Positions 7,289 to 14,711 of a stretch of 16,552 nucleotides of DNA are shown here, in pieces; the first letter of the stretch is position 1; each line of letters opens with the position of its first letter. Origin of the DNA: Bacillota bacterium (lineage in GTDB: Bacteria > Bacillota > Clostridia > Lachnospirales > Lachnospiraceae); assembly GCA_023410575.1 (NCBI GenBank), contig JAEYPP010000085.1, positions 1 through 16,552 of the forward strand. Direction: 5' to 3'. The position numbers and the translations under genes are program-made. Under the pieces are notes generated by a model, which ran no database searches, was not told the DNA's origin, and saw only the letters and a list, made by a program, of their open reading frames with translations.

Positions 7289-10200
7289 ATGGATAGTCTA
7301 ATAAAGAGATGGAACAAGTTTATTAGCTTTTTGATGATAATAGTTTTTGTGTTTTCTATCTGTCCAGTGATTGATACCAAAGCAAGTTCAAATAATAGTA
7401 TATATGATGGACAAGGATATGAGGTTACATTTAGGATAGATAATCAGTGGCAAGATGCATTTAACGCAACAATTTCAATAAGAAATACAGGAGTTGAACA
7501 AATTGATAACTGGGCATTAGGTTTTTATTTGCCATATACAATAACAAACATATCGAATGGTGTGATAAAATCATGTAATGAAAACTATTATGTAATCAAA
7601 AATTCTGGTTATAATCAAGATATAACAAGTGGGAATGTTATTACGTTTGGATTCACTGCTAAATGTGATAATACAGTCCAATTTCCTACATCCTATGATT
7701 TACTAACTTTTAAAGAAAAATTATCTCAGGAAAAATTTAAAGTGAATTTTAGAATTACTGGTAGCTGGGATAAAACAATGAACGGTGAATTAGAAATTAA
7801 GAATACTTCAAGTGAAACGATTGAGGATTGGATTTTGGAATTTGAATCGGAATTAAATATTACACGTTTCTGGACATCAGATATTGTAAGCCATAATGCT
7901 AACCATTATGTAATCAAAAATAGTGGCTATAATTCAATGATTAATCCTGGAGAAAGTCTAGTATTAGGGTTCGAAGGTATATCAAGCAGTGGCGAAATGA
8001 ATGCTAGCGCTTATACTTTATATCAGATTTCCACAGATAGTGCTGAAATCGTCACACCAACGATAACCCCGACAGTAACACCAACGATAACGCTAACGCC
8101 AACCGTCACAATATCGGTAACACCGACAGTAACCCCATCCGTAACTCCAACTATTGATTATGAATTAGATACAGACGGGGATGAACTCCCAGATTATGTA
8201 GAAGTAGAAATTGGATCTAATCCGAATATGGTGGATACAGACGGAGATGGATTATCTGATGGATTAGAGCACTATTTATTAGGTTTAAACCCTATTTCTG
8301 TGGATACAAATGGAGACGGGATATTAGATAATAATGAAGATTTAGATCAGGATGGATTGACTAATATCGAGGAATTAACATTAGGAACCAATCCACTAAT
8401 GGCTGATACGGATACCGATAGTATTAGTGATAGTGATGAGGTAAATATTTATCATACTAACCCAATAGATGCTGATACGGACCGAGATGGCTTAATCGAA
8501 GGTGATGAGATAAAACTAGGACTAGACCCATTAAAAAGTGATTCGGATGGTAATGGTATAGCAGATAACGAGGAAAAAATACAGCAATCTATTACACAAG
8601 ATATTATTGAAACTGAAAAACCTGAAATCACTGAAGTATCTATAACAATGAATAGTACAGGTTATATTAATTCTAATACTCAAATAGAAAATATGTATAA
8701 TAAAGACATTATGTCAAGTGAAGTTGTTGGACTGATTGGTGTACCAATTGAAATAGAATCAAGTTCATCTTTTGATGAGGCAACAATAATATTTCAATAT
8801 GATCCCACTAAGTTAGGTGATACTAATGAAGAAGATTTAAGAGTAATGTGGTATGATAAAGATAATAACAAATATGTTATAATGGACAATGAATCGGTAG
8901 TGGACTTAGAGAATAACACAGTTAGCTATACCACCACTCATTTTTCAACTTATCTTGTTGTTGATCGTAAGGAGTGGTATGAATTTTGGAGTAATTCTAT
9001 ATTATATCGTAGACAGACTACTAAAAAAATACCAAGACAATATTATGATTTCTGTTTTGTAGTTGATAATTCTGTTAGTATGTCAGGTACTAGGATTAAT
9101 ACTGCAAAAGATATGATTAATAAATTTGTAGATGCGATGTATTCCAATGATAGGCTAGCAGTTATTGGATATGATGATAGTGTTAAGAGTGAAAAGACTG
9201 TTAAGATATATCAAAAATTTAATTTAGATAAGAGTAATTTACAAGATATACTTAATGACATAGGTGTTAAATATAATGATAAGGAGGGAGATTGGTTAAC
9301 TACTTCATTAGACTTAATTCAAGATACTCCAAACTGGAAAGTAAATAGTATTGAAAACAAAAAAATTATAGTTGTTTTTAGTGATGGTGACATTAACTGC
9401 AGCGAAGAAACATTAAAAAGAGCTGAAGATAAAGGAATTAAAATATATATTGTACTGGTTAATTCGTCGTATAACCATAAAAAATCACAAAAAATAACTG
9501 ATCAGACTGGTGGGGACTTATACATAGCTAAGACGGCAGAAGAAGTAAGGAAATCAATTTTTGGAATAGATGATGAATCTATTGGAGAAGTGGATCCAAC
9601 GGATACAGATGGAGATACATTACCAGATATTTATGAATTAGGTGGTATGATTGGACCAAATGGTAAAGTATACTATACTAATCCTAAATTTGCAGATACA
9701 GACGGTGATGATTTAAGTGATGCAGAAGAGATGGGGGTTATTTGTAAATATGGAGAACAACCTATATTAAAGCAAATTGAACTATTCCAAGATGGATTTA
9801 ATTCAACAGTTTATGCAGAGTATTTCGATATTAAAAGTGATCCAAATGAGGTGGATACTGATGGAGATGGATTTTGGGATGATGAAGATATAAAAGCAAC
9901 AGTAAGAACAAAAGATAATATGGACTCATTTTATATTTCTGATAAGTACTATGTAAATCGAAAAAATGGGAAAAAGTACTTAGTTCCAGAGACTCAAGAT
10001 ATGGATATAATGGATAATGAGGATAAAAAGATTTTACTTTGTTTATATATGATGTCTACCCATTATTTTAATAAGAGAATTAATGAATTTGGAGAAAATA
10101 GCAATCCTTCCATAAATGAAATATTAATTGAGAATGAGATTATTAAAATGAGAAAATCTGACAAGTATAAAGGAAAGTATGCGTTCTCAGATCGTTTAGG

Positions 10201-10681
10201 AGAATGTATGGGCACATTAAATATTGTACCATTTGGTGCACAAGTATTTATTGAAGATCGAAGTATAAATACTGTAGACAAGTTATGGTATTCAGGTGTT
10301 ATACTAGATGGTATTTCTGGTATTTTATCACTTGCCGTAACAGATGTTGGTTGTCAGGCGTTATCAAGGATAATTACCCTGATTTCGGTTGGTATGGATG
10401 AACAAATAGGCTCTACTGATTATGGATGGCTTTATACATTATCTATCAAAGATACAAAACGATGTTTAGGAGTATCAGCTGTATTAGGCATTGTAGATTA
10501 TTTTAATACGGATATTTCAATAGGGGATTCTCACATAAGAATATGTTTACATAGAGGTGGAAGTGCACATATGGCAGAACAAAGTGTATTAACAGCAGTA
10601 ATTAATAAGGATTATTATCCATGCTTTAGCCAAATTGCAGAATATGGATATGATAATGAATTAAATCCATATAGTAAATAA
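7289..10681 (+). CDS. Large secreted CBM2-CBM2-TSP3-vWA-TSP3 surface protein
   Basis: This 1130-residue protein has a signal peptide (residues 1-33, cleavage near TKA-SS). Two CBM2-like cellulose-binding modules follow at about 43-145 and 150-248 (VTFRI...W...F.A.ISIRNTG, NW.L.F, ending in PG or SG..I.FGF). Then come a Thr-Pro linker (256-288), calcium-binding thrombospondin type-3 repeats with DTDGDGL loops (291-428), a beta domain, and a vWA domain from 587. Its MIDAS appears complete: D593-N-S595-V-S597, a Thr in GDWLTTSL near 671, and Asp in VVFSDGD. A second TSP3 set occupies about 769-866. The C-terminal 260 residues match nothing I know. The gene has a strong GAGAGGGGG ribosome binding site and lies 20 bases after the LRR gene. 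Likely role: calcium-stabilised surface adhesin with polysaccharide binding. There is no glycoside hydrolase domain and no sortase motif. Confidence 0.85.
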   Translation: MDSLIKRWNKFISFLMIIVFVFSICPVIDTKASSNNSIYDGQGYEVTFRIDNQWQDAFNATISIRNTGVEQIDNWALGFYLPYTITNISNGVIKSCNENYYVIKNSGYNQDITSGNVITFGFTAKCDNTVQFPTSYDLLTFKEKLSQEKFKVNFRITGSWDKTMNGELEIKNTSSETIEDWILEFESELNITRFWTSDIVSHNANHYVIKNSGYNSMINPGESLVLGFEGISSSGEMNASAYTLYQISTDSAEIVTPTITPTVTPTITLTPTVTISVTPTVTPSVTPTIDYELDTDGDELPDYVEVEIGSNPNMVDTDGDGLSDGLEHYLLGLNPISVDTNGDGILDNNEDLDQDGLTNIEELTLGTNPLMADTDTDSISDSDEVNIYHTNPIDADTDRDGLIEGDEIKLGLDPLKSDSDGNGIADNEEKIQQSITQDIIETEKPEITEVSITMNSTGYINSNTQIENMYNKDIMSSEVVGLIGVPIEIESSSSFDEATIIFQYDPTKLGDTNEEDLRVMWYDKDNNKYVIMDNESVVDLENNTVSYTTTHFSTYLVVDRKEWYEFWSNSILYRRQTTKKIPRQYYDFCFVVDNSVSMSGTRINTAKDMINKFVDAMYSNDRLAVIGYDDSVKSEKTVKIYQKFNLDKSNLQDILNDIGVKYNDKEGDWLTTSLDLIQDTPNWKVNSIENKKIIVVFSDGDINCSEETLKRAEDKGIKIYIVLVNSSYNHKKSQKITDQTGGDLYIAKTAEEVRKSIFGIDDESIGEVDPTDTDGDTLPDIYELGGMIGPNGKVYYTNPKFADTDGDDLSDAEEMGVICKYGEQPILKQIELFQDGFNSTVYAEYFDIKSDPNEVDTDGDGFWDDEDIKATVRTKDNMDSFYISDKYYVNRKNGKKYLVPETQDMDIMDNEDKKILLCLYMMSTHYFNKRINEFGENSNPSINEILIENEIIKMRKSDKYKGKYAFSDRLGECMGTLNIVPFGAQVFIEDRSINTVDKLWYSGVILDGISGILSLAVTDVGCQALSRIITLISVGMDEQIGSTDYGWLYTLSIKDTKRCLGVSAVLGIVDYFNTDISIGDSHIRICLHRGGSAHMAEQSVLTAVINKDYYPCFSQIAEYGYDNELNPYSK

Positions 10682-10694
10682 TATAGGAGGGGAT

Positions 10695-11306
10695 ATGATA
10701 GTAAAGAAACGATGCCCATGGTGTGCAGAACAGTTAATCCATCATAATTATCACGAGGAAAGATCTGGTGCAATTCGCTGTAATGCTTGTGGTAAATGGA
10801 GCACTTTTTATAATAAAATTCTGTTTAATTTAACTGCAATATCCATCTTTGTAATTAGTATTGCATTAGCAGTATTACAAGTCTCAATACATATTATCAT
10901 AGTTATTTTTTCTTTACTCATGGGTGTATTCACCTACTATGATACAATGCCTTTAAAAAGAATTGCTCGAGATGAACCAGAATGGAAATTGCATATTGAA
11001 GAAACTTCTTTTGGGACTTTTGATATAAAGTGGAATGAGAATAAAATAAAAGTGTTTGGACCATGGTCAAATACAATTTTATTTTTATGCGCTGTAAATC
11101 AATATAATGTTCCTAGCTCTAATATGTATTGTGTCAGAGTAACAAAAAAAGGAGGAAAGTATAAGATAACTCAAATTGATGATAGAATTGATAGTGCACA
11201 AATATTATCATTATTCCAATTAAAAAGCACTAATTTGAATTTATTCAATGAAAAAAAAGTTGTTGGAAGTTTATTATTGAATAATATGAATACCGCAGAG
11301 AAATAA
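10695..11306 (+). CDS. Membrane protein with an N-terminal zinc ribbon
   Basis: This 203-residue protein begins with a zinc ribbon: C7-P-W-C10 and C29-N-A-C32, 18 residues apart, similar in layout to the CxxC-20-CxxC family. Two membrane helices follow at about 42-62 and 63-83, then a basic-acidic linker (PLKRIARDEPEW) and a C-terminal domain of about 115 residues that I cannot assign. With two helices, the zinc ribbon and the C-terminal domain lie on the same side, probably in the cytoplasm. AGGAGG at 10685-10690 is a near-perfect ribosome binding site. The start is 13 bases after the vWA gene stop, so the two are almost certainly co-transcribed. A role as helper, sensor or immunity-type partner of the secreted protein is possible but only inferred from adjacency. 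Confidence 0.75.
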   Translation: MIVKKRCPWCAEQLIHHNYHEERSGAIRCNACGKWSTFYNKILFNLTAISIFVISIALAVLQVSIHIIIVIFSLLMGVFTYYDTMPLKRIARDEPEWKLHIEETSFGTFDIKWNENKIKVFGPWSNTILFLCAVNQYNVPSSNMYCVRVTKKGGKYKITQIDDRIDSAQILSLFQLKSTNLNLFNEKKVVGSLLLNNMNTAEK

Positions 11307-11344
11307 ATATAAATAAATCATATGGAATAAATGAAATTCCAGTT

Positions 11345-11384
11345 ATAAGATAGGGAGTGACTTTTGATGTCCCCCCTATCTTAT
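11345..11384 (+). terminator. Hairpin after the surface-protein cluster
   Basis: ATAAGATAGGG (11345-11355) pairs perfectly with CCCTATCTTAT (11374-11384) around an 18-base loop, 38 bases past the stop of the last cluster gene. Position suggests it ends the operon transcript. The following TTGTAT tract is weak, so termination may be inefficient, and the element could also be an inverted-repeat relic. Confidence 0.5.
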
Positions 11385-11990
11385 TGTATCTAGGTACAAT
11401 ATAGGAATTATGAAAAAGACGCCTTGCAATACCGTATGCTAATGCAGGGATTATCGATTGTGTCCAAACATCCGATTTCCAAACTTAAAGAGCCTAAGGA
11501 AATCATATAGCTTTGTATAAAACAGAGAAATTTCTTGTCATGTATCAAGGAACAAAAAGAACCTATTTATTAGCTGATTGGAGCATGATATATCGTTCTA
11601 AAAGAGTCATAAACACTCTGTAATTATCTTTAATTCAATTGAAATGGCTTGTTTATCAGCCTTTCATATAAGCTCTGTGAAGGTATAAACCATAGGCATT
11701 ATGCCGAATTCCATAATTGATAGAAAAAGTTCATATTTATGAGGGTGGGGAAGGAACTTTCAAAAGACTATTAAGACCAATAATTTCCATCGAAAAGTTC
11801 GTTTAAAAATAACGTTCTCGGATTGATTACTCCTTGTTGTAACAATACGTTGGCATAACCGTTAGAAAATCTCGATTTTATGCTTTGTGCATCTATATTG
11901 TGATTCCCATTATGACAATTTTATTCATCAATTAATGAATGAAAATGTCTGGATGGAGAAGTTATTTATTTTCTTAGTAATATTTCACTT
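11385..11990. other. Non-coding stretch with gene debris
   Basis: No intact gene is present. Short protein-like frames are broken by stops, for example NYEKDALQYRMLMQGLSIV on the plus strand from about 11409, and the minus-strand remnant listed separately. The composition is like the neighbouring genes, so this looks like decayed coding DNA. I could not identify the source families. Confidence 0.45.
11771..11920 (-). pseudogene. C-terminal remnant of an unidentified gene
   Basis: A 49-codon minus-strand frame runs from 11920 to TAA 11773-11771. It begins NCHNGNHNIDAQS, includes SNGYANVLLQQGVINPRT and ends LFDGNYWS. It is preceded by an in-frame TAA and has no start codon or ribosome binding site. 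The balanced residue composition suggests a real decayed gene end rather than a chance frame, but I do not recognise the family. Confidence 0.35.
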
Positions 11991-12254
11991 GATAAAGTAT
12001 TTTATAGTTTAACGAAATGGATTTATGTCAATATCGTAGACACAAAAAGTTTAACTTTTTTGACCACTAGGCAGCATCATGCGCAGCCTGTGGTGTTAAA
12101 TAATTGATTGAGCCATGAATCCTTTTGCGATTATACCAAGATTCAATATATTAAAATATTGCTCTACGAGCAACGTTGAAATCATAATACCTTTTATGAT
12201 TCACTTCTTCTTATTTTAGAATAGAATGGAATGGAATGATTCTATACATGCATT
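11991..12254 (-). mobile_element. Truncated second copy of the IS3-family element
   Basis: From 12021 the sequence follows 1091 onward almost base for base: the left terminal repeat, the TAG stop and the last 60 or so orfB codons, with a few substitutions and a five-base duplication near 12230. Identity stops at 12254, where zinc-ribbon coding sequence begins. Weaker similarity also covers the 30 bases outside the IS (GATAAAG...TTTATAGTTTA), which match 1066-1088. So flanking DNA was copied with the IS, pointing to segmental duplication or recombination rather than a simple insertion. Confidence 0.85.
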
Positions 12255-14467
12255 CCTTTTTTAGTTCAATGATAAGAGCAAGAAACACTACTTCAAAAGG
12301 CTGTTCTTTTTGTTCCAGCAAAAAAGTAACAAGAGAGAATAGTTTTGCTTCTCTTCATCCAGAAGTGATGGACGAATATGATCCATCAAACGATATTGAT
12401 CCATATGCAGTTACTGAATACAGTACAAAGATTGCAAAATGGATCTGCCGAAACAACAATGAACATAGATGGGATGCACCTTTTCAATGGCGTGCAAGAG
12501 GGCAAGGAAGTTGCAGTATTTGTCGTGGTTATCAATATGGGAAAATGTTCTACGAGGATCATGAGGAGTATGAACAGTATTATGATAATGAAAAGAACGA
12601 TAGACCATTCCATAGTCTATCTAATATGTCAAATGATTATGTTTGGTGGAAGTGTCCTTTCGGGCATTCTTTCGAGAGAACAGTTTATAACATGACTCGA
12701 AAAAAAAGCTTTAAATGCCCGATATGTGAAAATTTGATCGTTCAAACAGGTGAAAATGATCTTGCATCTCAATATCCAGATTTAGCAAAAGAATTTGATA
12801 CTGAGAAGAATCATGTTTTACCTCAAAACATAACGATTGCCTCCTCAAGTAATGAAACATGGTGGAAATGTTCAGAAGGACATGAATTCCAACGTTCTGT
12901 ATACAATAGAATACATCATTTTAGTGAATGTCCTATATGTAATCGAACAGTAGTGGTAAAAGGCGTAAATGACTTTCTTCATACCTATCCAATGATTAAT
13001 GACATATGGGATCGTCAATTAAACGATAGAAATCCGGAAGATATTTCTGACCGTAGTACCGGAAACTTTCATTTCAAATGTGAAAAAGGACATCAATATT
13101 ACTGTTCATTAAGCACCATAAAAGCTAATGGGTTTGAATGTTTAGTATGTAACAATAAGATTATTCAGGAAGGTGTAAATTCTCTTGTTGATACTGATTA
13201 TGAGCTTTCACAGGAATTCAGTCCAAACGAAGAGAGAAAACCGTCTGAATTCACAAGTAAATCTGCTTATTGGGCACTTTGGAGATGTAAGGTTTGTAAC
13301 AATGATTATCATTGGCCTATAAAGGAGAGAAGTCTTAATGATCAAAGTTGTCCATTTTGTAATAACAGATATACAAAGTTGGGTGTTAATAGCCTTATTG
13401 ATACACATCCTGAACTTGCCAAAGAATATGCTCCAGACAATGAATATGATGTTACTCGTGTCAATAAAGATAGTAAATCATGGGCTTATTGGATATGTCC
13501 AAAGTGCCATGGACGATATGGAGCTTATGTGAATGAACGCGAGGTAGGAGATGATAGTTGCCCTTATTGTAGAAATATTAAGGCGTTGAAGGGATTTAAT
13601 TCACTATTAGACACCCATAGCCTTTTGGCAAAAGAGTGGTCCCCTAATAATGAACGCGACATATCTGAGTTTACGAAAAACAATGTATATGAAGCTTTAT
13701 GGGAATGTCCAACTTGTCACGGAGAATACGCTGCTCGTATTTGTGAACGTGAAATAGGAGACGACAGTTGTCCTTATTGTAAAAACAAGAGAACACTCCC
13801 TGGATTCAACTCTTTAACAGACACCCATAAGCTTTTAGCTGATGAGTGGTCTCCGAATAATGAACGTGATGTATCTGAGTTTACAAAGAGCCATTCTTAT
13901 ACAGCTATATGGAGATGTTCAACGTGTCATGGAGAGTACGCCGCACGTATTTGTGACAGAGAAGTCAGAGATGATAGTTGTCCTTACTGTAGGAATAAGA
14001 AAGTTTTGCCTGGATTTAATTCGTTGGTTGATACTCACAGCCTTTTGGTTAACGAATGGTCACCAAACAATGAGTATGAAGCATCTGAGTTCACGAAAAG
14101 TAGCACATACCGTGCTTTATGGGAATGCTCAACGTGTCACGGTGAATACTATGCTTGCATTCGTGATCGTGAGGTAGGGGATGATAGCTGTCCTTACTGT
14201 AGGAATAAGAAGGTATTGCCTGGATTTAACTCGTTAGACGTAAAGCATCCAGAGCTTTTGGGAGAATGGGATTACATCAACAACTATTTTCTTTGCAGTC
14301 CTGATGAAATCTTAGATACGCATATAAAAGATGTTTGGTGGAATTGCAAGGTATGTGGTTCAAAGTATCCAATGAGTCCAAAGAAAAAGTTATATTATCA
14401 GCATAGACACATGAAATCATGTCCTTATTGCAAAGGTTTCCGTAGAAAAAAGAGATACTTCTATTAG
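12236..14467 (+). CDS. Zinc-ribbon repeat protein, 5'-truncated by an IS remnant
   Basis: The frame of 743 codons consists almost entirely of tandem units of about 70 residues. Each has a core GxNSLxDTHPxLAxEWSPNNE, a W-x-C-x-x-C-HGxY ribbon half and a C-P-Y-C second half. This resembles the probable zinc-ribbon family (PF14311/DUF4379-like, treble-clef or zinc-ribbon fold), so nucleic-acid binding is plausible but unproven. About ten units are present, four upstream ones more divergent with W.C..GH ribbons. The first six codons (MILYMH) come from the IS remnant, coding homology starts at 12255, and there is no convincing ribosome binding site before 12236, 12248 or 12269. The true N-terminus is therefore missing and the gene may be silent. 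The basic tail (RRKKRYFY) matches two remnants in this window. No catalytic domain is visible in what remains; one could have been lost with the N-terminus. Confidence 0.75.
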   Translation: MILYMHSFFSSMIRARNTTSKGCSFCSSKKVTRENSFASLHPEVMDEYDPSNDIDPYAVTEYSTKIAKWICRNNNEHRWDAPFQWRARGQGSCSICRGYQYGKMFYEDHEEYEQYYDNEKNDRPFHSLSNMSNDYVWWKCPFGHSFERTVYNMTRKKSFKCPICENLIVQTGENDLASQYPDLAKEFDTEKNHVLPQNITIASSSNETWWKCSEGHEFQRSVYNRIHHFSECPICNRTVVVKGVNDFLHTYPMINDIWDRQLNDRNPEDISDRSTGNFHFKCEKGHQYYCSLSTIKANGFECLVCNNKIIQEGVNSLVDTDYELSQEFSPNEERKPSEFTSKSAYWALWRCKVCNNDYHWPIKERSLNDQSCPFCNNRYTKLGVNSLIDTHPELAKEYAPDNEYDVTRVNKDSKSWAYWICPKCHGRYGAYVNEREVGDDSCPYCRNIKALKGFNSLLDTHSLLAKEWSPNNERDISEFTKNNVYEALWECPTCHGEYAARICEREIGDDSCPYCKNKRTLPGFNSLTDTHKLLADEWSPNNERDVSEFTKSHSYTAIWRCSTCHGEYAARICDREVRDDSCPYCRNKKVLPGFNSLVDTHSLLVNEWSPNNEYEASEFTKSSTYRALWECSTCHGEYYACIRDREVGDDSCPYCRNKKVLPGFNSLDVKHPELLGEWDYINNYFLCSPDEILDTHIKDVWWNCKVCGSKYPMSPKKKLYYQHRHMKSCPYCKGFRRKKRYFY
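12749..14431 (+). repeat. Tandem 210-bp coding repeats
   Basis: The glycine codon of the G-x-N-S-L motif falls at 12749, 12962, 13172, 13382, 13592, 13802, 14012 and 14222: one step of 213, then six consecutive steps of exactly 210 bases. The units starting at 13592, 13802 and 14012 are very similar at the DNA level too (for example GATGATAGTTGTCCTTA-type CPYC codons), which indicates recent unit duplication or gene conversion. Such an array can change copy number by recombination. Confidence 0.85.
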
Positions 14468-14468
14468 C

Positions 14469-14557
14469 AAAAAAGCACTCACATTTGAATCGTCTCCCAA
14501 AAGTTAAACCTAAAAAGTTTAACGATTGGAGGTCGCCTCAAATGTGGGTGCTTTTTA
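14469..14557. terminator. Long nested hairpin, probable bidirectional terminator
   Basis: AAAAAGCACTCACATTTGA (14470-14488) pairs over 19 positions with the arm at 14538-14556 (one G-U pair in RNA). It ends in a T-run on the plus strand and an A-run at its 5' side, as a bidirectional terminator would. Inside it GTTAAAC and GTTTAAC form a second perfect hairpin, and CTCC can pair with GGAG. It starts two bases after the zinc-ribbon stop and lies between convergent genes. Its 49-base structured interior is unusual for a simple terminator and could be a small mobile-element relic. Confidence 0.7.
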
Positions 14558-14561
14558 TAGA

Positions 14562-14627
14562 ATAAAGTACATTTTTGCATAGAAATTGCAAAAAAAAAAT
14601 TTTAGTTTAAATTAAAATAAAGTTCAT
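14562..14627. repeat. ATAAAGTACAT / ATAAAGTTCAT pair behind the zinc-ribbon gene
   Basis: ATAAAGTACAT at 14562-14572 and ATAAAGTTCAT at 14617-14627 reproduce the pair behind the zinc-ribbon remnant (988-998 and 1048-1058), same order and orientation, 55 against 60 bases apart. Between them TTTTTGCA and TGCAAAAA (14572-14579, 14587-14594) form a perfect hairpin. The shared layout shows that the downstream DNA is homologous in both copies. Confidence 0.6.
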
Positions 14628-14711
14628 TTTTCATCAATTTTTTTTAAAAATTTTTTTTAAGTTATTATTCAATATTAGTCATTTTTTCGTGCGCAGCGGG
14701 CGGGAGTTACC

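Noticed and set aside
12378..14177. Several shorter frames overlapping the zinc-ribbon gene on both strands
   Set aside because: They lie in other frames of a clearly coding repeat gene, lack ribosome binding sites, and their sequences repeat because the gene repeats.
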